Shown: positions 1-8,951 of the stretch, piece after piece
Layout: every line of letters begins with the position of its first letter
Position numbering within the stretch: position 1 is the first letter of the stretch
Assembly: GCF_030730875.1 (NCBI RefSeq)
Contig: NZ_JAVAMA010000011.1
Coordinates: 1-64,000 of the forward strand
Length of the DNA stretch: 64,000 bases
Source: Sphingomonas sp. DG1-23
Lineage (GTDB): Bacteria; Pseudomonadota; Alphaproteobacteria; Sphingomonadales; Sphingomonadaceae
Reading direction: 5' to 3'
Program-made: the position numbers and the translations under genes
The notes under the pieces: generated by a model
Told to the model about the DNA's origin: nothing
What the model saw: only the letters and a program-made list of their open reading frames with translations
The model's database searches: none

Positions 1-39
1 ACCGACATGAACGTGCTCGACATCTGCCAGCTGGCGTAA
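1..39 (+). CDS. 3' end of a truncated gene, product unknown
   Basis: Frame 1 is open from the window edge to a TAA at 37-39 and encodes TDMNVLDICQLA. A strong hairpin follows 11 bases later, which fits the end of a gene. The rest lies outside the window, so no function can be assigned. Confidence 0.45.
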   Translation, partial: TDMNVLDICQLA

Positions 40-50
40 CCCATTTCGCT

Positions 51-72
51 CCCCTCCCGCTCGCGGGAGGGG
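51..72. terminator. GC-rich hairpin, possible terminator or dispersed intergenic repeat
   Basis: A perfect 10-bp stem (CCCCTCCCGC / GCGGGAGGGG) with a 2-base loop lies directly after the truncated gene. There is no T tract, so factor-independent termination is uncertain. A second, weaker hairpin (CCCTTCC / GGAAGGG) lies near 129-148. Such C/G-block hairpins are common between genes in high-GC sphingomonad DNA. Confidence 0.4.
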
Positions 73-162
73 CGGGGGAGGGCTTGGCCGCTGGCGTCGT
101 CCTCTCCAATCAATGTCCCCTCCCCTACCCCTTCCGCAAACGGAAGGGAATCTGGAGTAGAT

Positions 163-1746
163 ATGACCGAGCGTCCCGATCTTGCCGGAACGATGATCGA
201 CAGACGGATGCTGATCGGCAGTGCCGCTGCCTCCGCCACGCTGATCGCAGGCCGCGCATGGGGACAATCCGCCGCGCCGGTCCGCACAGCCGCGGGGACA
301 TTCCAGGGAACCGTCGAATCCGGCATCCGCGTGTTTCGCGGCATCCGCTACGGCCGGGCCGAGCGGTTCCGTGCGCCGCTTCCCGTCCCTGCCTCCGCCG
401 AAGTGCAGGCGGCCGACAAGTTCGGGCCGGTCTCTCCGCAATCGGGGAGCCGGTACGGGCCGCAATCCGAGGACTGTCTGTTCCTCAACATCTGGACTGC
501 GGACGCCCGCGCCGCCGCGCGCAAGCCGGTGATGCTCTACATCCATGGCGGCGCCTATTCGGGCGGCAGCGTCACCGATCCGCTCAATGACGGGCAGGCG
601 CTGGCCGCGCGCGGCGATGTGGTGGTCGTTACCGTCAACCACCGGCTCAATGCGTTCGGCTATCTCTATCTCGCGCGGCTCGATCCGCGCTTTCCCGACA
701 GCGGCAATTTGGGCCAGCTCGACCTGATCCTCGCGCTGCGCTGGGTGCGCGACAATATCGCCGCGTTCGGCGGCGATCCGGACAGAGTGATGGTGTTCGG
801 TCAGTCGGGCGGCGGCGCCAAGATCGCGACGATGATGGGGATGCCCGCGGCCAAAGGACTGTTCCACCGCGCCGCGACGATGAGCGGCCAGCAGGTCACC
901 GCCTCGGGACCGCTCAATGCCACTGCCCGTACCCGCGCCTATCTGGGCAAGCTCGGAGTCAGGGAAAGCGACCTCGGCGCGCTGCTGGCGATGCCGCAGG
1001 AGCAACTTGTCGAGGGGCTTTCGGCGACCGATCCGGTGCTCGGCGGCGGTGTCTATTTCGGGCCGGTGCTCGACATGAAGTGGCTGACCCGCCACCCCTT
1101 CTGGCCCGACGCCAATCCGCAATCGAACGCCATTCCGATGATCCTCGGCAACACGCATGACGAGACCCGCGCCTTCGTCGCGCCCGATTCGGCGAAGATG
1201 CGCGATCTGGGCTGGGACAATCTGGCCGAGCGGATCGCCCCCGAACTGCGCATCGACATTCTCCCCGAATGGGTCGTCGCCGAATATCGCATCAGATATC
1301 CGGACTGGACGCCCGAGCAGGTCTTCTACGATTCGACCACCGCGGGGCGGAGCTGGCGGGGGCAAGTGATCGAGGCCGAGGCACGGGCGAAAGCCGGCGC
1401 GCCCGGCTGGGTCTACCAGCTCGATTTCGCCTCGCGCACCGATCCGCGGCGCGGCGCCTTCCACACGATGGATATCCCGCTCGTGTTCGGCACGCTGGGC
1501 GCCGAAGGCTCGCAGACCGGCACCGGCGCCGACGCTCGCGCCGCATCCAGGGCGATGCAGGACAGCTTCGTCGCTTTCGCAAAGAGCGGCGACCCCGATC
1601 ATGCCGGGCTGCCGCACTGGCCGCGCTACGCCCTCGACAAGCGCGCGACGATGGTCTTCGATGTGCGCAGCCGCATCGAGAACGACCCGCGCAAATGGCA
1701 GCGCGAGCTGTTCGCGCGCGTACCCTATATCCAGCCCGGCACCTGA
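163..1746 (+). CDS. Secreted type B carboxylesterase
   Basis: This 527-residue protein belongs to the type B carboxylesterase (alpha/beta-hydrolase) family, which cleaves carboxylic ester bonds. The nucleophile motif GQSGGG puts the catalytic Ser near residue 215. The His is probably in FHTMDIP near residue 434. The N-terminus has a twin-arginine-like stretch (DRRMLIG) and a hydrophobic segment ending in GRAWGQ, so export to the periplasm is likely. The ATG at 163 has GGAG five bases upstream; an ATG at 193 is the alternative. The gene sits 37 bases before a second esterase and close to pectin-degrading genes. Removal of ester groups from plant polysaccharide is therefore a reasonable but unproven role. 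Confidence 0.85.
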   Translation: MTERPDLAGTMIDRRMLIGSAAASATLIAGRAWGQSAAPVRTAAGTFQGTVESGIRVFRGIRYGRAERFRAPLPVPASAEVQAADKFGPVSPQSGSRYGPQSEDCLFLNIWTADARAAARKPVMLYIHGGAYSGGSVTDPLNDGQALAARGDVVVVTVNHRLNAFGYLYLARLDPRFPDSGNLGQLDLILALRWVRDNIAAFGGDPDRVMVFGQSGGGAKIATMMGMPAAKGLFHRAATMSGQQVTASGPLNATARTRAYLGKLGVRESDLGALLAMPQEQLVEGLSATDPVLGGGVYFGPVLDMKWLTRHPFWPDANPQSNAIPMILGNTHDETRAFVAPDSAKMRDLGWDNLAERIAPELRIDILPEWVVAEYRIRYPDWTPEQVFYDSTTAGRSWRGQVIEAEARAKAGAPGWVYQLDFASRTDPRRGAFHTMDIPLVFGTLGAEGSQTGTGADARAASRAMQDSFVAFAKSGDPDHAGLPHWPRYALDKRATMVFDVRSRIENDPRKWQRELFARVPYIQPGT

Positions 1747-1783
1747 AAGGACCAGACCGGGCGGCTTTTCAGGAGGTTGTCGA

Positions 1784-2773
1784 ATGCAGTTCGATCGTCG
1801 TTCCGCGTTGCTCACCGGGCTCGCCGCGCCTTTTGCCGCCAGCGCCCAGACCGCGCCGCCAAAGAGCGACAAGCCGCTGCCGGCAGGGCTGACCGACCCT
1901 ACCGAGACGATCGACCTGTGGCCGAAGGGGGTTCCGGGCAAGCCCGCGACCTTGCCGGTGGAGAAAGTGGTCGAGCGCAGCACCGACAGCGCGCTCACCG
2001 ATCGTTCGGTGAGCGGAGTCGCCAACCCGCGGCTCGCAGTCTTCCGCCCGCGCGTCGCAAACGGTGCGTCGGTGCTGATCATGCCCGGCGGCGGCTATGT
2101 CCGGATCGTGCTCGACCATGAAGGCTATGCCTTGGGACGCTGGCTCGCGGCGCAGGGCTTCACCGCCTATGTGCTGTTCTATCGCCTGCCGGGAGACGGC
2201 TGGGCGGCGGGCCCCGATGTCGCGCTGTCCGACGCGCAGCGCGCGATGCGGCTGATCCGGGCGCAGGCGATCCGCAACGGCCTCGATGCCGAGCGGGTGG
2301 CGGCGATCGGCTTCTCGGCGGGCGGACATCTCTGCGCCGATCTCGCGACGCGGCATGCGGCGAAGACCTATGACCCGGTCGACGGCGCCGACAAGCTCAG
2401 CGCGCGGCCGTTCGTCGCTGCGCCGATCTATCCGGTGATCTCGATGACCGCGCCCGACGCGCATATGGGATCGCGCGAGCAATTGATCGGCAAGGATGCG
2501 AGCGCCGCGCTGGAAGCCGCGCATTCACCGCATCGCAACGTCACCAGGGCCACTCCGCCCTGCTTCCTCGTCCATTCGGAAGATGACGGCACGGTGCCGG
2601 TGGAGAACAGCCTGTTGCTGCGCGCCGCGCTCAAGGCGGCCGGAGTGCCGGTGGAAACCCACCTCTTCACCCATGGCGGGCACGGCTATGGCATGACCAA
2701 AGCGAGCGGCAAGCCCGCGGGAGTATGGCCCGAGCTGTTCCTGACCTGGGCCCGGAGCCAAGGGTTCAGCTAA
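1784..2773 (+). CDS. Secreted alpha/beta-hydrolase, acetyl-esterase-like
   Basis: The 329-residue protein has an alpha/beta-hydrolase fold of the acetyl(xylan) esterase/lipase type. It shows an oxyanion-hole segment MPGGGY, a nucleophile motif GFSAGG with Ser near residue 178, and a late HGGHGYGM that supplies the His. The leader MQFDRRSALLTGLAAPFAASAQ looks like a signal peptide, possibly Tat. The start at 1784 is fixed by AGGAGG at 1771-1776. It follows the carboxylesterase gene closely and is probably cotranscribed with it. Beside pectinase genes it may deacetylate pectin or other cell-wall polysaccharide; the substrate is inferred from context only. Confidence 0.8.
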   Translation: MQFDRRSALLTGLAAPFAASAQTAPPKSDKPLPAGLTDPTETIDLWPKGVPGKPATLPVEKVVERSTDSALTDRSVSGVANPRLAVFRPRVANGASVLIMPGGGYVRIVLDHEGYALGRWLAAQGFTAYVLFYRLPGDGWAAGPDVALSDAQRAMRLIRAQAIRNGLDAERVAAIGFSAGGHLCADLATRHAAKTYDPVDGADKLSARPFVAAPIYPVISMTAPDAHMGSREQLIGKDASAALEAAHSPHRNVTRATPPCFLVHSEDDGTVPVENSLLLRAALKAAGVPVETHLFTHGGHGYGMTKASGKPAGVWPELFLTWARSQGFS

Positions 2774-2856
2774 AGCGACTTCCCCCCGCGAAGGCCGGGG
2801 CCAGCATCAATGAACAAGCGAGGGCATACTGCCATCGAAGTCGGCCTGTAGCTGGG

Positions 2857-2874
2857 CCCCGGCCCTCGCCGGGG
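2857..2874. terminator. Hairpin between convergent esterase and TonB-receptor genes
   Basis: CCCCGGC and GCCGGGG form a perfect 7-bp stem around a 4-base loop in the 153-base gap between two convergent genes. A similar CCCC...GGGG hairpin lies around 2786-2800. No T tract follows in either direction. It is either a weak bidirectional terminator or a member of a dispersed GC-rich repeat. Confidence 0.35.
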
Positions 2875-2926
2875 TGGGAAGGTGAAGGCGGCGGCCATCC
2901 CCATGCGCGAGGATGGCCGCTCGATC

Positions 2927-5782
2927 CTACATCTTGAAGCGCGCGCCCACGAGGAAGGTGCGGCCGAAATGGTTGTACTCGTAGGTCCGGTTGGCGTCCT
3001 GATCGACCCAGCGGTCGCGATAGGCGTCGGTCAAGTTGGTGCCTTCCAGCGACAGCTCGATATTGTCGGTGATCTTGTAACGGATCGAGGCGTCGACATT
3101 GGTGATCGGGTTATAGCCTTCGAACACGTTGCCCGTCGCCGAACCCTGATCGTTGAAGCCGCCGCGATAGGCGACCGAGGCGCGGGCGCTGAACCTGCTG
3201 TCTTCGTAATAGAGCGTCGCGTTGAAGGCGCGCTTCGACAGCTGATACAAGGTCGTCTCGAACGGCTGGTTGACGTTGCCGCCGCCCGGCACCGTCGCCG
3301 GCACGCCCTGCGCGTAGATCGCGTTCGAGTCGATGAAGCTCGCATTGACGATGCCGCCGAAGTTGCTGAGGAACCCCGGCAGGAAGCGGAACGGCGCCTG
3401 CAGCGAGAGCTCGACGCCCTTCAGATCCGCGCCGCTGCCGTTGACCGTGGTCTGGATCGTCCAGATCGGCTGCGCCTGCAGCGCCGGATTGAGGAAGCCC
3501 GGCGAGGAGGAAGACAGCACCGAGGTGGGCAGCCCGGTCGACGTAAAGGTGTCGACGCGCGAGCTCGCCACCGGGAAGCTGTCGATCTCCTTCTTGAAGA
3601 CCGCCACCGAGAACACCGATTGCGGCGCGAAATACCATTCGAGCGCGGCGTCATATGCCGTGGCGCGATAGGGCTGGAGATCCGGATTGCCGAAATTGAC
3701 GCGGAAGTTGAACCCGTCCGCCGATCCGCCCGGCGTAAGATTGGCGAGCAACGGCCGGGTCATCACCTTGGCGACCGCGCCGCGCAGCACGAGATTCGGC
3801 GTGAGGTCGGCAGCGATGTTGGCGGAGGGCAGCCAGTCCTCATAATCGCGCTCGACGGTGACCTTGGTGCCGCTGTTGAGTCCGGTCGAGGACTGCTCGG
3901 TGCGGACATAACGCATGCCGGCATTGGCGCGGACGTTGATGCCGAGCACCGATCCGTTGACGTCGACCTGGAAATAGCCGCCCTTGACCTGCTCGGTCAC
4001 GCTGCGATTGTTGCCCGCATCGAGCAGAAGCGGGCGATCGTAGAGCCCGGTAAAGTCCGCGGCGGCGTCGATATTGGGGATCAGCCAGCTGTTGGTATTG
4101 CCCGCGGGCTGGCCGGCATTGCCGAGCGTGAACAGTTCGGACAATTCGGGGGTGGCGCGGAAGCCATAGACTGCGGCCGGACCGAACACCGAGCTGGCCG
4201 AGCAAGTGATCTGGCGCAGAACCAGATCGAGCCCGCCATTGCCGCACACCGCGGTGTCGCGCTGATAGGCAGTCAGATCATAGTCGAAGCGGCGATAGAC
4301 CCCGCCGAGCTTGAGCGTGAAGCCTTCCGTCGCGTCCCATTCGGTGCGGAGTTGCACGGTCCGGAACTTGTTTGTGGTGTTGGAGGGGCGATCGCGGATC
4401 TCCGCGAGCTGGAAATTGGCCGGATCGGTGACGCTGGTGCCGAAGGTCAGCTTGGGCGAGCGGCTGTTGGTATAATCATATTGATAGCCCTGCGCGTCAC
4501 GATCGTCGAACACGAAGGTGGTCTCGACCGGGATGTCGGCATCCGACTTCGAGATGCCGCCGAGCAGGGTGAAGCGGAGATCGTCGCCCAGATCCTGATC
4601 CCAGCTGGCGCCGATCTGATAGAATTGCGTGTTCGATTCGCGCCAATAATGCTCGGTGCGCACCCAGGCATCGTTGAGGGTGGCCGAAATCATGTTGTTA
4701 TTGTCGTCATAGACCGGGTTGACGACGTTGATCGAACGCTCGTTGGAGCGAAGCAGCACTTCGCCCCATTTCTCTTCGCGGATTTCCTTGAACCGCGAAT
4801 AGAGGCCGTCGATCGAGATCTTGGTGGAGTCGCTGGGCGCCCATTGGATGCTGCCGGTCAGGCCGAGCCGTTCGCGATCGTGGCCGACTTCGCCGTAGCG
4901 CGGGATGCGCGGGTGGAAGGAGAGCGCGGCCTGATTGCACGCCGCACTCGGAACATAGGTTCCGCCGGAGTTGGCGGTGGTCCAGCAATTGGTGCCGTCG
5001 ACGCTGTCGAACCGCGCCTGCGCCCAGCGCACCGTGTTGTTGCCGAGCTCGACGGTGTCGGTCTTCTGATAGGCGGCGGAGATCGAGGCGCCGAGCGTCC
5101 CGTCGGGCGATTTCCACGAGAGCAGGCCGGCGACGCGCGGCCCCCAATTCTTGGACAGGTCGTTATAGCTGCCCTGCGCCGAGGCGACGAAGGTCAGCCC
5201 ATATTTGCCGCCGAGCGGATTGCCGGTGTTGAGATCGACCACCGCGCCGAGCGAGCCTTCGTCGAGCGAGGCTTCGGCGGTCTTGTGAACGACCAGCGAG
5301 GTGAACAGCTCGGAGGCGAAGACGTTGAAGTCGAAGGCACGCTCGCGATTGGCGCTGGCGCCGTCGGCCGAGGTGGTGATCGTCTCGAGCCCATTGACGC
5401 GGACGCGGGTGAACTGGGCGCCCAGCCCGCGCACCGTGATCGCGCGGCCTTCGCCGCCGTCGCGCTGGATCGAGATGCCGGGAATGCGCTGAAGCGATTC
5501 GGCGAGATTCTGGTCTGGGAATTTGGCGATGTCTTCGGCGACGATCGCGTCGACCGCCGACACCGAGGCGCGCTTCACGTTGAGCGCGGCCTCGAGCGAC
5601 TGGCGGAAGCCGGTGACGACGATCTCGTCGCCTTGCTGCTCGTCGGCGGAGGCCTGTTCGTCGGCCGCGACGGGCGCGGGCTCGGCGGTCTGCGCCGCTG
5701 CATGCCCGGCGGCGAGCGCCAGTGCTACCGCTGCCGCGGATGCGCCGCTACGCCAGGTGAATCGAGAGATGCGCGCCTTCAT
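2927..5782 (-). CDS. TonB-dependent outer-membrane receptor (pectin locus)
   Basis: This 951-residue TonB-dependent receptor carries out energised uptake across the outer membrane. The leader ends AAGHAAA before Gln31. A TonB-box-like EIVVTG follows at about residues 53-58. The plug domain contains NLAESLQRIPGISI and GEGRAITVRGLG, and the rest is a long beta-barrel ending in the aromatic-rich FLVGARFKM. The start at 5782 is chosen because AAGGAGG lies just upstream; an in-frame upstream start would put the signal peptide inside the protein. It resembles the long receptors that take up plant oligosaccharides in sphingomonads and Caulobacter. With pectate lyase and GH28 next to it, oligogalacturonides are the likely cargo. 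Confidence 0.9.
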   Translation of the reverse strand: MKARISRFTWRSGASAAAVALALAAGHAAAQTAEPAPVAADEQASADEQQGDEIVVTGFRQSLEAALNVKRASVSAVDAIVAEDIAKFPDQNLAESLQRIPGISIQRDGGEGRAITVRGLGAQFTRVRVNGLETITTSADGASANRERAFDFNVFASELFTSLVVHKTAEASLDEGSLGAVVDLNTGNPLGGKYGLTFVASAQGSYNDLSKNWGPRVAGLLSWKSPDGTLGASISAAYQKTDTVELGNNTVRWAQARFDSVDGTNCWTTANSGGTYVPSAACNQAALSFHPRIPRYGEVGHDRERLGLTGSIQWAPSDSTKISIDGLYSRFKEIREEKWGEVLLRSNERSINVVNPVYDDNNNMISATLNDAWVRTEHYWRESNTQFYQIGASWDQDLGDDLRFTLLGGISKSDADIPVETTFVFDDRDAQGYQYDYTNSRSPKLTFGTSVTDPANFQLAEIRDRPSNTTNKFRTVQLRTEWDATEGFTLKLGGVYRRFDYDLTAYQRDTAVCGNGGLDLVLRQITCSASSVFGPAAVYGFRATPELSELFTLGNAGQPAGNTNSWLIPNIDAAADFTGLYDRPLLLDAGNNRSVTEQVKGGYFQVDVNGSVLGINVRANAGMRYVRTEQSSTGLNSGTKVTVERDYEDWLPSANIAADLTPNLVLRGAVAKVMTRPLLANLTPGGSADGFNFRVNFGNPDLQPYRATAYDAALEWYFAPQSVFSVAVFKKEIDSFPVASSRVDTFTSTGLPTSVLSSSSPGFLNPALQAQPIWTIQTTVNGSGADLKGVELSLQAPFRFLPGFLSNFGGIVNASFIDSNAIYAQGVPATVPGGGNVNQPFETTLYQLSKRAFNATLYYEDSRFSARASVAYRGGFNDQGSATGNVFEGYNPITNVDASIRYKITDNIELSLEGTNLTDAYRDRWVDQDANRTYEYNHFGRTFLVGARFKM

Positions 5783-5889
5783 GTCTGCCTCCTTGCCTAA
5801 TTCCGGGCCGCTCTGATGGCGGTTCCGGGTCGGCGCGACGGCCAGTGCCGACGCGTCCATTGAATATCGCACGCTTGTTTCCGATCATT

Positions 5890-5903
5890 GGAAACCGGTG
5901 TCA
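5890..5903. promoter_or_regulatory. Candidate LacI-family operator upstream of the TonB receptor
   Basis: GGAAACCGGTGTCA matches TGAnACCGGTnTCA with one mismatch. On the receptor strand it shares GTTGACACCGGTnTC with the site at 8811-8825. It lies about 110 bases upstream of the receptor start. The central CG within an ACCGGT palindrome is the usual design of LacI-family operators. The regulator encoded at 8952-9980 is the obvious candidate binder. Confidence 0.55.
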
Positions 5904-6037
5904 ACAACCATTGGCATATTGCATGGCCGAGCGCTCACTACGTGTTGTAGATCGGCAACAGCGTAGAAATGGGGCAATTTCATCCCATCATGCGGGAGAA
6001 ATTCTCCTATCGGCCCCGGTTCAGCGGGTTACCGGTG

Positions 6038-7339
6038 TCAGGAAGCCCTGACGAGGTCGGCCAACCATGCTTCGAGATTGGTGTAGCCGTCACCGTCGCG
6101 GTCGCCATTGCCATCGGCACGTCCCGGATCGAGGCCGTGGCTGCGCTCCCACGCATCGGGCATGCCGTCCTTGTCGCGGTCGGGTGGCGCGGGCAAACTC
6201 GCGAGTTCGGGCCAGCCGCCGACTTCGCTCTGGCTGTCGATCTGGCGTCCGGTACGGTCCCGCACGCCTGCGATCACGCGTATGTCGACGGCGTCGCGAA
6301 CCCTGGATGCGCCAGCACCGGCGAGCACGCGCTGATACGCGCGTCCGGCAGGATCGGATGCGACCGGCGCCACTTCGGCCGGCGCGGCAAGACGATAGCC
6401 CGCGGGCGAGACGCCGGTGACGAGGCTCCACGGATCGGCAGGGATCGTGCCGTTCATGCTGTTTCCGGCGAACCATGCCCTGGCGAGGATGTTGGATTCG
6501 TCGAACGCGATCGGCCGCGTCGATTGCGGGCCGGCGACATAGGCATTGTCGACGAAATTGTAACGCGCGAGCGTCGCCTTGTCGGCGTTGTAGCCCGCGC
6601 GGGAGCCGCCCCAATTGTAGAAGACGTTCGAGCGGAAATCGAGGAGGGGACCGATCGGATCGACTTCGGGTCCGTCGTAATTGCCCGGACGCGGCATGCG
6701 CGCCGAATGGTTCGCCCAGAGATTGTGGTGGAAGCTGATCCTCGCGCCCCGGCCGCCGCGGATCAGGCTGCCATAGCCATGGTCGCCCTTGGCATGGAGC
6801 GAACGGGTCAGCGATTCCGCGATGATCGACCATTGGACGGTGAGATCGTAGAAACCTTGGCCGGGATCGCCGTAGCGCGCCGCGGCCGACAGGGTCTCGT
6901 CGACCGACCAGCTCGCCGAGACGTGATCGAGGATGATCCGGCGGCCTTTGGTGATGGTCACTGCGTCGGATTCGGTCCTCGATTCGTCGCCGAGGCGCGA
7001 ACGGACGTAGCGGATGATCACGTCGTCGGCGCTGACCTGCAGCATGTAATCGCGCAAGGTGATCCCGTCGCCGGGCGCCGACTGGCCGGCGATCGTCACG
7101 CGGCCCTCGCGGATCGCCAGCGGCCTGGCGAGCTTGATGGTGCCCGAGATGCGGAACAGGATCGTGCGCGGTCCTTTGGTCTCGATCGCGGCGCGCAGGC
7201 TGCCGGGGCCGCCATCTTCGAGCGTGGTGACGAACAGCACCTGCCCGCCGCGGCCGCCCAGAGCGAAACGCCCCGCCCCCTCGGCACCGGGGAAAGCGAG
7301 CTGCGGCGCAGCCAGCGCGGCAAGTACGAGCGCGAGCAT
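6038..7339 (-). CDS. Secreted pectate lyase (PL1-like)
   Basis: The 433-residue protein has the pectate-lyase right-handed beta-helix pattern: AFPGAEGAGRFALGGRGG near the N-terminus, then TLEDGGPGSLRAAI, ITIAGQSAPGDGI-type repeats and IRYVRSRLGDE. These enzymes cleave polygalacturonate by beta-elimination using calcium. The start at 7339 gives a clean signal peptide (MLALVLAALAAPQLA). It overlaps the GH28 stop by one base (TGATG), so the two genes are translationally coupled. The C-terminal 60 residues contain two calcium-loop stretches, DRDKDGMPDAW and DGNGDRDGDGY, like EF-hand or thrombospondin-type calcium modules. Exact PL subfamily is not certain. Confidence 0.85.
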   Translation of the reverse strand: MLALVLAALAAPQLAFPGAEGAGRFALGGRGGQVLFVTTLEDGGPGSLRAAIETKGPRTILFRISGTIKLARPLAIREGRVTIAGQSAPGDGITLRDYMLQVSADDVIIRYVRSRLGDESRTESDAVTITKGRRIILDHVSASWSVDETLSAAARYGDPGQGFYDLTVQWSIIAESLTRSLHAKGDHGYGSLIRGGRGARISFHHNLWANHSARMPRPGNYDGPEVDPIGPLLDFRSNVFYNWGGSRAGYNADKATLARYNFVDNAYVAGPQSTRPIAFDESNILARAWFAGNSMNGTIPADPWSLVTGVSPAGYRLAAPAEVAPVASDPAGRAYQRVLAGAGASRVRDAVDIRVIAGVRDRTGRQIDSQSEVGGWPELASLPAPPDRDKDGMPDAWERSHGLDPGRADGNGDRDGDGYTNLEAWLADLVRAS

Positions 7340-8775
7340 CAGGCGGCTCCGGTCGAATCGAGCGCGGGGACGATCTTGCCGTTCACCCGGACGTTGCTGA
7401 GCGCCACGCGCCCGGTGTGACGGATCACGCTGGGCGCGGTGACGCCGTCGAAGCTGCAATCCTCGAGCGTGATGTCGCCCACCGGCGCGCCGGGCAGACC
7501 CTGGCTGTCGAGCACCCGGGTCGCCCTGTCGGCGCGAAGCCGAGTGATGTTGATGTGCCGCAGGATTGGGGTGAAGCGGCCCTTGGCCCCTTCCTCATAA
7601 TTGAAGTCGCAGGCGATCGCGGCACGGCTGACCTGGCCGACATGGATGTCGCGATAGTGGAAATTCTCGAGAAGCCCGCCGCGCAGCGCGTTGTTCTTGA
7701 AGCGGATTGCGTACCAGAGATCGGGGCTGTCGAGCTGGCAGTTCTCGGCGAAGATCCAGCGCGCGCCGCCCGAAATCTGCGAGCCTACGGTGATCCCGCC
7801 ATGCCCTTCCTTCATCCGGCAGTTGCGGATCAGGATGTCCTGCGAAGGCACGGCCAGCCGCCGGCCATCCTCGTTGCGGCCCGAATTGACCGCGATGCAA
7901 TCGTCGCCGGTGTCGAAGGTGCAATCCTCGATCAGCATCCTGTCGACCGATTCGGGGTCGGTGCCGTCATTGTTCGGGCCGTGCCCCATGATGTCGAGCC
8001 CGCGCAGAATGACGTTGCGGCAGAGCACCGGATGGACGTTCCAGAAGGGCGACCGACGGATCCTCACGCCTTCGATCAGGACATTCTCGCACAAATAGGG
8101 CTGGATGAACGGCGGACGCAGATAGCTGCCCTCGCCGAATACGCGCTTCTCGACCGGCACGCGGTCCTCGGCCATCTGGAAAAGCCGGGCGCGGGCGGGA
8201 CGCTGGTTCGCCATCCCCTCCCGCCAGCCATATTCGACGGTGCCGCCCCACGGCCCCTTCCACGACCACCAATGTTCAGCGCCGGCCTGCCCGTCGAGTG
8301 TGCCGGCGCCGGTGATCGCCACGTTCTTCGCCTTGTACGCATAGATCAAAGGCGAATAATTGATCAGCTCGACGCCCTCCCAGCGCGTGAAGACCAGCGG
8401 ATAGTGCGCGGGATCGGTGCTGAACCGCAGAGTCGCCCCGGCGACCAGATGCAGCTCGACGTTCGATTTGAGATGCACCGCGCCGGTGAGGAAGTCGCCT
8501 GCCGGGACCAGCACCCTGCCCCCGCCCGCCGCGGCGCAAGCCTCGATCGCCCTGGCGATGGCTACGGTATTGAGCGTCGCGCCATCGCCCTTCGCGCCGA
8601 AGCGGGTGATGTCGAAAATCCGAGACGCGAAGACCGGTGCGCGGACCGTGCGCGCGATATCGGCGGCACGCTGCCACGGGTCGGCAGCGGCGCGCGCGGC
8701 GGCGGGCAACAGTGCGCCCGTGCCGGCAAGCGTGCCGTAGCGCAGCAAGTCGCGCCGCGAAGGTCGAATCAACAT
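7339..8775 (-). CDS. GH28 polygalacturonase family enzyme
   Basis: This 478-residue glycoside hydrolase family 28 protein hydrolyses galacturonan backbones in characterised members. The family signatures are all visible: NND (about 268-270), DD in GDDCIAVNSG (291-292), GHGG followed by GS (324-332), and RFK (358-360), which corresponds to the RIK motif. The leader has SRRDLLRYG followed by a hydrophobic stretch ending AARAA, a Tat-type signal. The ATG at 8775 has GAGGAGGGA upstream. It is the first gene of a two-gene operon with the pectate lyase and is divergent from the LacI regulator. Confidence 0.9.
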   Translation of the reverse strand: MLIRPSRRDLLRYGTLAGTGALLPAAARAAADPWQRAADIARTVRAPVFASRIFDITRFGAKGDGATLNTVAIARAIEACAAAGGGRVLVPAGDFLTGAVHLKSNVELHLVAGATLRFSTDPAHYPLVFTRWEGVELINYSPLIYAYKAKNVAITGAGTLDGQAGAEHWWSWKGPWGGTVEYGWREGMANQRPARARLFQMAEDRVPVEKRVFGEGSYLRPPFIQPYLCENVLIEGVRIRRSPFWNVHPVLCRNVILRGLDIMGHGPNNDGTDPESVDRMLIEDCTFDTGDDCIAVNSGRNEDGRRLAVPSQDILIRNCRMKEGHGGITVGSQISGGARWIFAENCQLDSPDLWYAIRFKNNALRGGLLENFHYRDIHVGQVSRAAIACDFNYEEGAKGRFTPILRHINITRLRADRATRVLDSQGLPGAPVGDITLEDCSFDGVTAPSVIRHTGRVALSNVRVNGKIVPALDSTGAA

Positions 8776-8812
8776 CCCCGTCCCTCCTCACCTCACCGGC
8801 TCTATGTCCGGT

Positions 8813-8826
8813 TGACACCGGTATCA
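8813..8826. promoter_or_regulatory. Candidate LacI-family operator between GH28 and lacI
   Basis: TGACACCGGTATCA is a 14-bp palindrome with a single asymmetric pair, in the 176-base divergent gap. It can control both the GH28-pectate lyase operon and the regulator gene. A closely matching site lies upstream of the TonB receptor. The TTGACA it contains could also serve as a -35 element. Confidence 0.6.
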
Positions 8827-8951
8827 GCGATACGTCGAAGAATGGCAATCTCTCCATCGTGCGGCGCTCGACGGGCGCGGCGCGAGCGGGTCCGGGAACT
8901 CGATCGGATGCATTTGGCGCAATCGCCGGATCGCGGTATGTCTCGGGGACA

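Noticed and set aside
2882..5800. A 972-codon open frame on the plus strand opposite the TonB receptor
   Set aside because: It is antisense to a gene with clear domains and signal peptide, and its protein is Arg/Ala/Gly/Val-rich with no recognisable motif. Long antisense frames are expected at this G+C content. The same applies to long frames opposite ugd/galU (10246-12495), tssM (43810-46047) and clpV/tssG (52938-55955).
6028..6040. Third LacI-type site at the end of the pectate lyase gene
   Set aside because: Only one half and the core match, and it overlaps the stop codon of the gene, so chance is more likely than function.
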